Assembly (NCBI RefSeq): GCF_039543645.1
Contig: NZ_BAABKD010000008.1
Span: 124,001 to 188,000, forward strand
From: Paenalcaligenes hermetiae
GTDB taxonomy: Bacteria; Pseudomonadota; Gammaproteobacteria; Burkholderiales; Burkholderiaceae_B
Reading direction: 5' to 3'
Length of the DNA stretch: 64,000 bases
Shown here: positions 42,397-52,200 of the stretch, in pieces
How positions within the stretch are numbered: the stretch's first letter is position 1
How the letters are laid out: every line of letters starts with the position of its first letter
Notes under the pieces: model-generated
What the model was told of the DNA's origin: nothing
Seen by the model: the letters and a program-made list of their open reading frames with translations, nothing else
Databases searched by the model: none
Made by a program: the position numbers and the translations under genes

Positions 42397-43422
42397 CTAG
42401 GGCTCGTAGCCTTTGGGGTTTAACTTTTGCCAGTTCCAAGTATCCCTGCACATGGCTTGCACATCTAATTTTGCACGCCAGCCAAATAAGCGCTCAGCCC
42501 TAGTCGCATCCGCATAACAAGTCGCCACATCCCCAGGGCGTCGAGGCTGTATTTCATAAGGCACCCGAACACCGTTCACCTTTTCAAAAAAATGCACCAT
42601 TTGTAATACAGAAACCCCTTGGCCTGTACCTAAATTAACCGGTAAACACACCCCGTTTTTCTGCTGTTGCAAATACTCTAAGGCGGCCAAGTGCCCCGCT
42701 GCCAAATCCATCACATGAATATAATCGCGCACACCCGTTCCATCCACCGTCTCATAGTCATCCCCAAATACAGATAACTGATCTCGTTCTCCACAAGCCA
42801 CCTGACTAATAAAGGGCATAAGATTATTCGGGATGTTGAGAGGGTCCTCGCCAATTAAACCAGAAGGGTGTGCTCCAACTGGATTAAAATAACGCAAATT
42901 AATAATTTTCCAACGTGAGTCAGCCGCGAAGATATCCTCTAATATTTCCTCGATTATCAGCTTGCTTCGCCCGTAGGGATTAGTTGCCGATCGAGGCATA
43001 TCCTCGGTAATAGGCAAACGAGCAGGATCCCCATAAACTGTAGCAGATGAAGAAAACACCATATTTCTACAGCCGAATTTATTCATTACCTCTACTAGGT
43101 TTAGTGTCCCCACAATATTATTTTGGTAATAACGTATCGGCTGCTGCACAGATTCACCCACCGCTTTCAAGCCAGCAAAATGAATAACAGCTTTAAAATC
43201 ATACTGTTGAAACAGCCTATCTAATAAAGCGGCATCTCTAATATCGCCCTCGATAAAATCAACCGACTCACCCGTAATAGCCTCTATTCGTTTTAAAGAC
43301 TTCGCTGAGCTGTTACTTAAATTATCTAATACAACTACCTGATAACCAGCCTCAAGCAGCTGAAGAGTAGTATGAGAGCCAATGTAGCCTGCTCCGCCAG
43401 TAACAAGAATTTTTTTATTCAT
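42397..43422 (-). CDS. galE: UDP-glucose 4-epimerase
   Basis: GalE interconverts UDP-glucose and UDP-galactose (some forms also the N-acetyl sugars). The 341-residue SDR protein has the NAD loop GGAGYIGSH, catalytic Ser/Tyr/Lys context FSSSATVYGDP and NPYGRSK, and family blocks INLRYFNPVGAHPSG and RRPGDVATCYAD. I start at the ATG at 43422 (MNKKILVTGG); in-frame starts further upstream add non-family residues. Its product feeds the UDP-galactopyranose mutase encoded nearby. It is convergent with the sugar transferase, with only four bases between stops. Confidence 0.94.
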   Translation of the reverse strand: MNKKILVTGGAGYIGSHTTLQLLEAGYQVVVLDNLSNSSAKSLKRIEAITGESVDFIEGDIRDAALLDRLFQQYDFKAVIHFAGLKAVGESVQQPIRYYQNNIVGTLNLVEVMNKFGCRNMVFSSSATVYGDPARLPITEDMPRSATNPYGRSKLIIEEILEDIFAADSRWKIINLRYFNPVGAHPSGLIGEDPLNIPNNLMPFISQVACGERDQLSVFGDDYETVDGTGVRDYIHVMDLAAGHLAALEYLQQQKNGVCLPVNLGTGQGVSVLQMVHFFEKVNGVRVPYEIQPRRPGDVATCYADATRAERLFGWRAKLDVQAMCRDTWNWQKLNPKGYEP

Positions 43423-43451
43423 ATTTACTTTTAGCATTAAACTAAACCTTT

Positions 43452-43571
43452 TCAAATACCTAACCAGCGAGCTAAAGAAGGCAGCTTAGTACGCAACCCC
43501 CCACGTACAGCATAATGAGAAAAATAATATATTGATTTGAAATAATTTAATTTTTCAATGTTACGGTTTCA
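43452..43571 (-). pseudogene. C-terminal remnant of a lost polysaccharide gene
   Basis: On the minus strand, 39 sense codons run from just after a TGA to a stop 29 bases before galE. The tail ends YYFSHYAVRGGLRTKLP and SLARWLGI. This looks like the hydrophobic-basic C-terminus of a membrane-associated glycosyltransferase, and it directly precedes galE as an upstream operon gene would. The rest was probably lost with the rearrangement that left the nearby IS fragment. Identity is a guess. Confidence 0.35.
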
Positions 43572-43628
43572 TGATTTCCTCCATGTAAAGAATCATGGCA
43601 GAAATCTCTGGTTTTCGCTTGTGCCTTT

Positions 43629-43751
43629 TTAGGGTAAGTCTACGGCACTACTCATGCCATGCTCGCGACACAGCTCTGGAACAGGGGTACCTGCTTGAGC
43701 TTGTTTTAAAATGGCCATAATCTGGCTGTCGGTATATCTGGATTTACGCAT
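43629..43751 (-). pseudogene. IS3-family orfA fragment
   Basis: MRKSRYTDSQIMAILKQAQA then PVPELCREHGMSSA matches the N-terminus of the same orfA type as at 40259, but the frame leaves the homology after about 36 residues and stops. orfB is absent. Confidence 0.8.
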
Positions 43752-43810
43752 AGAATTTCCTTTATAGAAAATTCTACCCCGAATCACTGCAGATTTGTGG
43801 AGGGATTACC
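43629..43810 (-). mobile_element. Truncated second IS3-family element
   Basis: The outer end is GGATTACC at 43803-43810, the inverted form of GGTAATCC at 40201. The leader also contains GTAGAATTTTCT and AAAGGAAATTC as in the first element. Only the first 180 or so bases survive. Together the two remnants enclose the sugar transferase and galE with opposite outward ends. The rest of the 370-base gap between galE and glf (43572-43628) holds only an imperfect hairpin, CATGATT/AATCATG, and no gene. Confidence 0.75.
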
Positions 43811-43825
43811 TTGTGAATGGATATT

Positions 43826-44971
43826 CTATACAACTTGTTCAAAAAAAGAAGGGATCTCTTTTTTTTCATTAGTAAGTTGTATAAATTGACGGGCGACTTT
43901 TAGTGCTTCTGCAATCGTTACATCCATATCTAAATATCGATAGGTCCCTAGTCGGCCGACAAATGTAATCCCTTTTTCTTGATTTGCTCTTTCAACATAT
44001 TTTTGTAGCAACTCTTTTTCTTTTACTTGGCGAATTGGATAGTAGGGAATATCTTCAGGTTCGCACTCACGACTATACTCTTTATAAATTACCGTTTTTT
44101 CATGATTCTCCCAAGGGGAGAAGTACTTGTGTTCAGTGATACGAGTGAAAGGCTTACTGTTATCACAATAGTTCATGACAGCACATCCCTGATAGTCCCC
44201 TTCATGATTTTCTTTTATAAAATCTAAAGTTCTATAAGGTAAACGGCCAAATTCATAGTTAAAATAGCCATCTAATGTTCCTGAATAGAAAACATGATCA
44301 TACTCGACAGCTTGAGATTTGTTGAACTCGGTATTGAGGTGAACAGTAATATTATCGTGATCTAAAATATTCTTTACAAGTACGGTATAACCATGTTCTG
44401 GCATCCCTTGATATTTATGGGAAAAGTAATTGTCATCATAGTTAAAACGAACAGGTAAGCGTTTTAAAATACTTGCCGGAAGTTCTGCTGGACTCATTCC
44501 CCATTGTTTGATGGTGTAGTATTTAAAAAATCCTTCATATAACTCTTCACCTAAAAATGCTAAGGCTTGCTCTTCAAAAGTCTCAGGATTAGTAATACTG
44601 CTATCCCCTTTTTGAGCAATAAACTCCTTTGCTTCATTAGGAGAAAGTGTTTTGTTAAAAAACTGGTTAATTGTAAGTAGGTTAATAGGTAAAGAGAAAA
44701 CGCGATTACCAGTAACAGCTTTAACTCTATTTACGTACGGCATAAAAGCACTGTATTGATTCACGTATTTCCATACTTCTTCATTATCTGTATGAAAAAT
44801 GTGTGGACCATAAACATGTAGCATTACATCTGATTCTGCATCACGCTCAGTATGGCAGTTACCAGCAATATGATTGCGAGATTCAAAAATAGTAACTTTA
44901 TGGCCTGCTTCAGCTAGTTCACGAGCAATAACAGCGCCTGAGAATCCAGCGCCTACAATAGCAAAATTCAT
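43826..44971 (-). CDS. glf: UDP-galactopyranose mutase
   Basis: Glf converts UDP-galactopyranose to UDP-galactofuranose with reduced FAD. The 381-residue protein has the FAD loop IVGAGFSGAVIARELAE, HVYGPHIFHT, IKQWGMSPAELP, the conserved RLPVRFNYDDNYF and the C-terminal FVGRLGTYRYLDMDVTI. The ATG at 44971 follows AAAGGG at good distance; the longer frame adds 13 residues before the FAD loop. It starts 16 bases after the galactofuranosyltransferase-like gene, so synthesis and use of UDP-Galf are coupled. Confidence 0.95.
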   Translation of the reverse strand: MNFAIVGAGFSGAVIARELAEAGHKVTIFESRNHIAGNCHTERDAESDVMLHVYGPHIFHTDNEEVWKYVNQYSAFMPYVNRVKAVTGNRVFSLPINLLTINQFFNKTLSPNEAKEFIAQKGDSSITNPETFEEQALAFLGEELYEGFFKYYTIKQWGMSPAELPASILKRLPVRFNYDDNYFSHKYQGMPEHGYTVLVKNILDHDNITVHLNTEFNKSQAVEYDHVFYSGTLDGYFNYEFGRLPYRTLDFIKENHEGDYQGCAVMNYCDNSKPFTRITEHKYFSPWENHEKTVIYKEYSRECEPEDIPYYPIRQVKEKELLQKYVERANQEKGITFVGRLGTYRYLDMDVTIAEALKVARQFIQLTNEKKEIPSFFEQVV

Positions 44972-44987
44972 AAAAAACCCTTTAATT

Positions 44988-45902
44988 TTAAGATGGCTTA
45001 TATTTGTCATTTGCAGAGAAATCCGCTTTTAATGCATGTTTAAATGCATCAAATAACATTGGTAAAGATTTGGCTTTGCCTGTTACAAGAGTATGAGCAG
45101 TCACTAAAATAAATATTAACCATACTCTAATATATGCAATTGCTTTATTTCCATAAGTTAATTGTACATAAAAGAAGTTACGGTACATAAAATAGCCTTT
45201 CCAACCACTTAAAGCGCGACTTTGTACAAATGGAATCTTACGCTTCATCACGGCTTGTCGTACACAGAGAATCTTAAAACCTGCCTGTTGAGCTCGTAGA
45301 GCAAAATCTAGATCATCGTCAAATATAAAAAAACGAGGATCAGGAAATCCTATCTTTGCAAAAACATCCCTATGAATCATAGGTCCCTCAAAAGGGATTG
45401 TTTTTAGCTCTACAGTTTCCCAATCTTGTTGAATGTCTTGCACAGTGTTTTGTTTGGGATTTAATCGTGTGATGCTATTTATTTCATAGTCTGTTCCTGA
45501 AATTTCAGCACAGCTACCATCCATATTGACTCGCATAGGTTGTAAAATCGCAGCTTCATCTTTATGTTTAATTAAGTTTTCTAAGCAATTTGGATCTAGT
45601 TCAACATCATCATCTGCTAACCATATCCATTCATGCCCCTTTTCATAAGCTAGTCGGCTTCCATACTCAAAGCCACCAGCCCCCCCTAAATTAGCTCCTG
45701 TATTATGGTAGCTGACTTTAATAGTATCTTGATATTTCTTAGAAAAATCGGATACTAGTTGGGCTGTATTATCACTAGAATTATTATCTATTACATAAAT
45801 TATGGATGGTAATACTGTTTGCTTTATCGCGGAATTTAACATCTCTATGAGTAATTCACTTCGATTAAAAGTAACGAGAACCAAGGCTATATCTTCTTTC
45901 AT
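44988..45902 (-). CDS. GT2 glycosyltransferase, galactofuranosyltransferase-like
   Basis: A 304-residue GT-A enzyme with LVLVTFNRSELLIEMLNSA, YVIDNNSSDNTAQLV, NLGGAGGFEYG and the metal-binding WLADDDVELD. NTGANLGGAGGF is typical of GlfT-type galactofuranosyltransferases, and glf lies immediately downstream, so transfer of Galf is likely. Two C-terminal hydrophobic segments suggest membrane association. It overlaps licD by four bases. Confidence 0.82.
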   Translation of the reverse strand: MKEDIALVLVTFNRSELLIEMLNSAIKQTVLPSIIYVIDNNSSDNTAQLVSDFSKKYQDTIKVSYHNTGANLGGAGGFEYGSRLAYEKGHEWIWLADDDVELDPNCLENLIKHKDEAAILQPMRVNMDGSCAEISGTDYEINSITRLNPKQNTVQDIQQDWETVELKTIPFEGPMIHRDVFAKIGFPDPRFFIFDDDLDFALRAQQAGFKILCVRQAVMKRKIPFVQSRALSGWKGYFMYRNFFYVQLTYGNKAIAYIRVWLIFILVTAHTLVTGKAKSLPMLFDAFKHALKADFSANDKYKPS

Positions 45903-46720
45903 GAATCTACTTTAACTCCATTAATGCTAATAATTTTCTCTATATGTTTGGGGACTCTATCTTCTTCAGGAGGAAGTTGCATATAATCCCCATAAATAGG
46001 TCTTAGCCAAGCATCCGCATCCTCTATTGACCAATACTGACGGCCCTCAAATTCATAAAGTTTTCTTTTATGAAAAAGAGACTTGGGAGCTATCTCTTTG
46101 GTTTTCCACACACCATGAAGATTAGCTAGATATTTTTTTCTCCCGCCAAATTGTCCTAATTTTTCTGCTTTGTTTACAAGAAGATTTAATAATGCTCTAG
46201 GGAAAAGTAAAAAAATACGACTAACTAGTTCAAAAAGTTTTAAGTAATAAGTGCTGTATTTTCCTTTTGAATATGTTCGATCTTTAAATCTTAATAATAG
46301 CCTAGCCCCCGCGGCTATTTTAAAGTGCATTCTTTGTAGTAATTTAGAGCTAAAAGTATCATTAAAACAGAACACATCAATGAATACGCCTGTATGCATA
46401 CCTGAATAATATCCTTCATCAATAATTACTGCTTTATTTTCTACTCGTGCAATGGGAAGCATTAATGAATCGGTAAAAGACCGATGTTGCAACTCAAAGG
46501 GCTCAGCAAAATGGGGCCTTAACAAAAGAAGTTTTTCAAAATCCTTTTGAGGCATGATGACATCAATATCATCATCCCATGGAATACACCCTTTGTGTCT
46601 AATAGCCCCAATAAGTGAACCTCCTATTAGATAATACTTGAGGTCATTCTCTTCACATACTCTATGAAACTCATCCATTGTTTCTATTAAAGCATTTTTT
46701 ATTATATTTTCAGCATCCAT
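45899..46720 (-). CDS. LicD-family phosphotransferase
   Basis: This 273-residue protein has the LicD/nucleotidyltransferase-fold core: YYLIGGSLIGAIRHKGCIP then WDDDIDVIMP. The paired aspartates bind metal. LicD enzymes move phosphocholine, or in related systems ribitol- or glycerol-phosphate, from CDP carriers to glycans. The gene next to it encodes a TagD-like glycerol-phosphate cytidylyltransferase rather than a choline pathway, so glycerol phosphate is the likelier group. No membrane segment is certain. Confidence 0.88.
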   Translation of the reverse strand: MDAENIIKNALIETMDEFHRVCEENDLKYYLIGGSLIGAIRHKGCIPWDDDIDVIMPQKDFEKLLLLRPHFAEPFELQHRSFTDSLMLPIARVENKAVIIDEGYYSGMHTGVFIDVFCFNDTFSSKLLQRMHFKIAAGARLLLRFKDRTYSKGKYSTYYLKLFELVSRIFLLFPRALLNLLVNKAEKLGQFGGRKKYLANLHGVWKTKEIAPKSLFHKRKLYEFEGRQYWSIEDADAWLRPIYGDYMQLPPEEDRVPKHIEKIISINGVKVDS

Positions 46721-46722
46721 TA

Positions 46723-47112
46723 TTAGCCTTTGATATCAGCTTTTATTTGTGTTGTACTAATTTCAGGAGTTCTTGGAAGGTAAATCACTTCACAATAATC
46801 CTTTAAGAAATCGAATTTACCTTGCCAATCATCGCCCATTACAAACGTATCTACGTGATACATTTTCACATCTTCAACTTTTTGATCCCAACTATTTTCA
46901 GGGATAACCAAGTCTACATAACGTACGGCTTCTAGCAAATGCTTACGCTTTTCATAATCGAAAAAGCATTTTTTCTGCTTAGATTTCCAGTTAAATTCAT
47001 CCGTAGAAAGAGCCACAATCAAATAATCGCCCTGCTGTTTGGCACGACGTAGCAGGTTGATATGCCCGTAGTGAAGTAAATCAAACGTACCATAGGTGAT
47101 AATGCGTTTCAT
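46723..47112 (-). CDS. tagD: Glycerol-3-phosphate cytidylyltransferase-like enzyme (TagD type)
   Basis: A 129-residue nucleotidyltransferase with the HxGH motif in GTFDLLHYGHINLLRRAK and the C-terminal RTPEISTTQIK (RTxGISTT in TagD, here with Glu for Gly). Length and motifs match TagD, which makes CDP-glycerol. It lies two bases before licD in the same transcript. CDP-ribitol or another polyol-phosphate product cannot be excluded. Confidence 0.88.
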   Translation of the reverse strand: MKRIITYGTFDLLHYGHINLLRRAKQQGDYLIVALSTDEFNWKSKQKKCFFDYEKRKHLLEAVRYVDLVIPENSWDQKVEDVKMYHVDTFVMGDDWQGKFDFLKDYCEVIYLPRTPEISTTQIKADIKG

Positions 47113-47120
47113 AGTAATCC

Positions 47121-48104
47121 TTATGCAGCTTTATTTCTAAACCAAAAGCGTGCAAATGCACGAAAAGCGGTAGGAGAAAGTTTGAATAAGAGTAAAGACA
47201 GTCCCACTTTCTTTTCCTTTTTAATCATAAAAAGGATATTTTTAAAGGTGAATTGTTGACCATCAATCACCATCTTTAATTTTTTAATATCTGTTTTATA
47301 GTTTTTTGAATATCTTGCAAGTGTTGTAATACAAAAAAATAAAAATGTTTTTAAGTAGAGATGGAGCAAATAGTTTCCATCACTTATACCAATTTGTTTA
47401 GAAAAATCCATTTGTGTTTGATATACAGCTAACCTATCTTCCAAATAACTTGGTTTAACATCATTGCTCGTAGAACCCACATGTTGAATGTAGTTATATA
47501 GTGGTTTATCTACTGATGTAATTTTCTTTTTGTAGATCAATCTAAAAACAAAGTGCGCATCTTCAAAAGTTCTTACCGCTGGGTCAAATCTCATTCCTCT
47601 GAAAATTTCAGCTTTAAAAAGCTTGTCGCACATCCAGTTTGAAATATAAAAAAACACATTTAAAGAATCATTATAAAGAACGTATTTTTCAGGATTACTT
47701 TTAAATACTTTTTCTAATTTACCCGATGGAGAAAGTATCCTCACATCACAAGTACACACATCTGCATTTTCAGCAATTATTTTTTCATACATCGCTTTTA
47801 AATAATCAGGCTCTACCCAGTCATCGCTATCTATAAAGGCAATATACTCACCGCGTGCGTTATCTAAACCCAGATTGCGTGCTGAACCTTGTCCGCCATT
47901 TTCTTTATGCAAGATAATAAATCGCTCATCACCTGCTATAGCTTTCTCAGCAACTGCCATAGAATTATCTTTTGTGCCATCATTAATAAGAATTGCTTCA
48001 AAGTTTTTGAATGTTTGCGCCTTAATGCTTTCAATGCATTTGGCAATGTAGTTTTCAACACCGTAAACGGGAATAATTATTGATATTTCAGGATTACTAG
48101 GCAT
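47121..48104 (-). CDS. GT2 family glycosyltransferase
   Basis: A 327-residue GT-A enzyme with ISIIIPVYGVENYIAKCIES, AILINDGTKDNS, NGGQGSARNLGLDNARGEY and the DXD-type FIDSDDWVEP. The C-terminal 100 residues are basic and helical. Donor and acceptor are unknown. It stands between the polymerase and TagD genes with eight-base or smaller gaps. Confidence 0.88.
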   Translation of the reverse strand: MPSNPEISIIIPVYGVENYIAKCIESIKAQTFKNFEAILINDGTKDNSMAVAEKAIAGDERFIILHKENGGQGSARNLGLDNARGEYIAFIDSDDWVEPDYLKAMYEKIIAENADVCTCDVRILSPSGKLEKVFKSNPEKYVLYNDSLNVFFYISNWMCDKLFKAEIFRGMRFDPAVRTFEDAHFVFRLIYKKKITSVDKPLYNYIQHVGSTSNDVKPSYLEDRLAVYQTQMDFSKQIGISDGNYLLHLYLKTFLFFCITTLARYSKNYKTDIKKLKMVIDGQQFTFKNILFMIKKEKKVGLSLLLFKLSPTAFRAFARFWFRNKAA

Positions 48105-48106
48105 AG

Positions 48107-49207
48107 CTACTTTGAAAAAATTGTTTGATAAGGGTTACGTTTAGGGTCTGCATAACTAGTTTCAACTCCCATGCTATCTTTGACAAAAGACAGTGTTAAA
48201 AACACCACAAAACACCCTAAAACCAACCTGTTTAGCTGTCTATTTTTAGGTAATTGGAGCAATAGATAACCAGCCATAATAGGTGCGATTACAAAAGTAT
48301 CAGCCATTCTACCAAAAATAATAATTTCATTGGCAAGCACCACCCCAACAGCGTAAGCAAAGGTTAAAATAATTAGCAGCCAATAGTTTTTATTTTGTTG
48401 TATATAAGCTTTACTATTCCATATTATATACATGGCAAACAAAACCTTGGCTAACACGCCTATACCAGAGCCAAATTCTCGTGAAACAAAGTGCTTTGTA
48501 CTAGAAAAGTAGCTCGCGTACTTAGTTAGGCCAACGATTTGTAATATTTGTTCCATATACAACAAAACAAGATTCATTGAAACAAAAGTAAAAACTATAA
48601 AGCCAATAAAAAAGATGGGAATTATGCGAGTTTTTAGGTGCATACCAAGTGGAACCAAAGCGGCTACACCTGCGGCTAAAATAAACAAAGCACTTTGATG
48701 GAACATTGCTCCTATAATCGTTAAGGAGAAGAACCAGAAATATCGTTTTTCAAAAAACCGAAATAAAGCCAATAAACACCAAGCTAATGCCACAGCTTGC
48801 CGCATGCCATTGAAACTAAAAAACCACAGCATGGAAAAGAACAGAAAATGCAACAACCATGTTTGTTTGCGTGGATAAGCTTTAAATGCAACGGCCGTAA
48901 ACATAAAAGCAAATGTGGCAAACATCCATTGAAAATGAGCGTCTATACTTTGGTAAAACCAATTTATAAAATAAAATAATGGCTCTTTGTATTTATAACT
49001 TTCAATCTCCCAACTACTTTCAAAAATTCTAAGATAGTTTAAATAATCCGTTCCTACGTCAAACCGTATCGCTGCAGGCACAAACACAAGCAAGAAAGCC
49101 ACTCCAAGAAAAAAATAGCGTTCTAAATTGCCTTTACCCTTCTCACTCAACCACACAAAAAACGTGCTGCTGAACAAAATGAAGTTATAAAAAATTACAG
49201 TTGCCAT
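48107..49207 (-). CDS. EpsG-family polysaccharide polymerase
   Basis: A 366-residue inner-membrane protein with about ten hydrophobic segments. FRFDVGTDYLNYL-like AIRFDVGTDYLNYL, SFNGMRQAVALAWCLLAL and FHQSALFILAAG are hallmarks of the EpsG/Wzy-like group that links repeat units. No Wzx flippase gene is visible in the window. It starts 39 bases after the stop of the large defence-island gene on the same strand. Confidence 0.85.
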   Translation of the reverse strand: MATVIFYNFILFSSTFFVWLSEKGKGNLERYFFLGVAFLLVFVPAAIRFDVGTDYLNYLRIFESSWEIESYKYKEPLFYFINWFYQSIDAHFQWMFATFAFMFTAVAFKAYPRKQTWLLHFLFFSMLWFFSFNGMRQAVALAWCLLALFRFFEKRYFWFFSLTIIGAMFHQSALFILAAGVAALVPLGMHLKTRIIPIFFIGFIVFTFVSMNLVLLYMEQILQIVGLTKYASYFSSTKHFVSREFGSGIGVLAKVLFAMYIIWNSKAYIQQNKNYWLLIILTFAYAVGVVLANEIIIFGRMADTFVIAPIMAGYLLLQLPKNRQLNRLVLGCFVVFLTLSFVKDSMGVETSYADPKRNPYQTIFSK

Positions 49208-49232
49208 AATTGGTTTGCTAAAAATAAAAACC

Positions 49233-49252
49233 GCATTCTATCAGCTTCATGC
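49233..49252. repeat. 20-bp direct repeat, left copy
   Basis: GCATTCTATCAGCTTCATGC at 49233-49252 matches the copy at 56342-56361 in 19 of 20 bases, in the same orientation. This copy overlaps the stop codon of the large PLD-like gene. TTTCAG follows at a similar distance in both copies. Confidence 0.75.
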
Positions 49253-52200
49253 TGTTGTTTCAGCGAGTTGTTGTTGGGTTTGGTAATAGAAATTCCACAG
49301 TGCGTTCGGGTATTGCTGCCATTCTATTTGGCTTTTGAGTTGGGTCGTTTCGTTTAGCTCGCTTTTCAGTTGCTCTAACCCTAGCGTTGCTTTGCCTTGG
49401 TGCTGTATTTGATAGTGCTTTGCTAGGTTTACAAAAGCTTCCAACCACAGTGCTGTCGATAATGCGCCACTCCATTTTTTATAGTTGGCGGTGCTGGCAA
49501 GTGGTTGCTGTACTGTGCGTTGTATTGTTTTATGCAGCGTGGCTATTTCTTTTTCCAATTCTCTTTGCATGGCTGCGCTTGAATGTGCATAAAAATAAGC
49601 TGCTAGATTGGTTAACGCACCCTCATACTTATTATTGAACGCCGCTAAGCTAGTTTTTTTACACAAAGGAAGTTTTTGTTTTAAGTCGGAGAACCAAATT
49701 TCAGCTAGGTCGTTTATATCTATTCTTTCTTGCTCTAACAACGGTTGTAGAACTTTTTCATTAATCCAAGTGCCATTGTTGGATAAGTTTTTTAGCCGAC
49801 CACGCATTGCATTCAGTAGGTGTTTTACATCTTTTTCGCTTAGTGCATTGGGTAGTAATTCAAAGAGTTTATTAATGGTTTCGCGCAAAGCACTTTGATT
49901 TTCTTGTGCCCTGAGTTGCAACACTAACCAGCCAAAAAAAGTAATTTGTTCGTTTTTTGGAAAATCCTGAATGGCTGTAAAAAACAATTGTGGGTTGTTC
50001 GCTTTAACCACCAATTGACTAAGCATGTTCAACCCAAACCACTGGAGCACGGCATTATCGTTATTTAGTAATAGTTGCGCTTGTTTGTTTGTTGGGTTTA
50101 ATATCACTGAAAGCTGCATTGCAGACAGCGCCTGACCAAGCAGGGTGTAAAATTTGGCATTGCTTGCGTCTATTTTAAAATCATCGGTTAAGTTTTTCTT
50201 ACCTGCTGTGGTTATTAAGTCGAACAGCACTTTTGGCCTGTGCTGCCACAGTATAATAATGGCGTAATATTCTGCCCAAGTCAGACTATTGGCTTTGTTA
50301 TATGAATGTCGCAAGGATAATTCGATATCTAAGTTTAAAAGTTCATCCAATTTGGTTGTGTAAAAACTGGGAGCGATGGTTGATATTTCTTCATGCTCCG
50401 TTTCGGTTTGTTGTGTCGCTTGAATTAAAAAGCTTTCTAACTGATTTAGGAATCTGCTGGGTAACTCTTTCAACTTGCTAAAGCTGATGCTGGAGGTATT
50501 AGCTAAAGAAGTAGCCACTTTTAGCCACTCTGCTGCAAAGCTGTTTTGTTCTGTTTCGGTGTTTATCCAATTCACAATTCCTTTAGGTGACAGGTTGCTG
50601 AGCGGGTCGTTATCTTCTGGCTTCTTAGTTTGCTGATGTATTTTCTTACTTTCTGCAACGGGTTGTTGTGAGTCAAATAAAATTTTTGTTCCTGCATTTG
50701 TGTTTTCTTTGCTATTGGATTCCTGAATTATCTCCTGTATATAAGCACTCACTGCTAGCAATACATCTTGTGGAATAGGTGTAATTAATAGTGGGTGGTT
50801 AATCGTCGCTGACTGCAAAGAGTTTGAAAGGTGAAATCCTTGCACAGGTATGCTTTCGTTATTGAGCACCAAAACATATCTGTCATGCAGCTCGCCTTGC
50901 TTTAAACCATAAATCGTTAGATTTAGTTCACTAAGGGATTTTTGATTTTGTTCGCAGAGTTGAAGCAAGGTATTGAACCGAGTTTGTTCCCTACCCTTTT
51001 CATCTTTTTCAGTTGGGTAACTGGTAAAGACTGAATAATTACCTTTTCTAGTGCCATACAGCTTGAGCAAACTTAAACCCAATGCTTCAAAATAAGGATC
51101 AAAAATAGCGATATGATGATTTTGATACTTACTAAATAGCTTTTGGAACCATTCTAAAAACTCTAATGCACCTTCACCTTGCGATACCCCATAGCGTAAA
51201 AAGAATTTTCCTTTAGATGCTTGTGGCTTCAACAATTTAAATTTTTCACTGAGCTCGCGGTTAAGCGCTACCCACGGTTCTTTGTCTCTGCCGCCAATAG
51301 TTGTAGTTTCTGGTTTTGATTTATTCGGCGTTAAAACAGCTTGTGCTCTAGCTGAATATTTAGGCAAAATCTTTTTTTCTAACCAATCCATCTTAACAGG
51401 CTGCTGCTCGGTGCCAATTAAGTGCATATTCATGCTAATTTCTCGAATGTAAGACATACGCCAGCGGTCTTGCAGTTCAAAACTTTTGCCTTTTTTATTC
51501 AAGTAGATTTCAACTTCGATGCAGTCATAGATTTCATTAGTGATGGCATCTAGCTGAAAATCAGTTACATACGTTTGTTTAGCCTCGCAATAACTAGCTG
51601 TTTGCAGTGTTGAATAAATTAATTTTTCGAGGTTAAACAGCTTAATCAAAAACTGATAGCTAACATTGGTCTGCCGTTCTTCGGCTAGCTCAACCTTAAT
51701 CGCTTGCTCTTCTCGCTGATGATTAACTTCTAGCTTGGCTCTTTCTTTATCATCCAATGAAGGAAAAACCAGAAATTCAATATTGCCTAAACGCTCTTTG
51801 TCATAGCCTAGAAAATCTAACCCAGTATCTTCTTTTAGCTTTTCAGCGATATAGGCTAGTAGGCTATTATTTTGGTTAGGGGTTTCCGCAAAAAGATTTA
51901 GTTTGTTGCTTTGCGCTATAGACGAAGATATAGCACCCGCACTTTCGTATGGGCTATGTAATGCATTATGTTCATAAGCTGATTTGTTGAACAGATATTC
52001 AGCTGGTTGAAAAACTAACTCAGCTGGGTTTAAAGCTAGATCACCAAAGTTTTTGTTAAAAAAATCATCAGCTGTTAGGTTAAGTTGCTGGCTTATTTCA
52101 TCAAGAGTCTTCCCAGTACAAAAGTGCTCGAAAAATTCTTTAGTTTTTTGGCTGCTGGTAAACAAATTTAAGCGTCCTAACTTTACCCTCTCCCCTTCTA

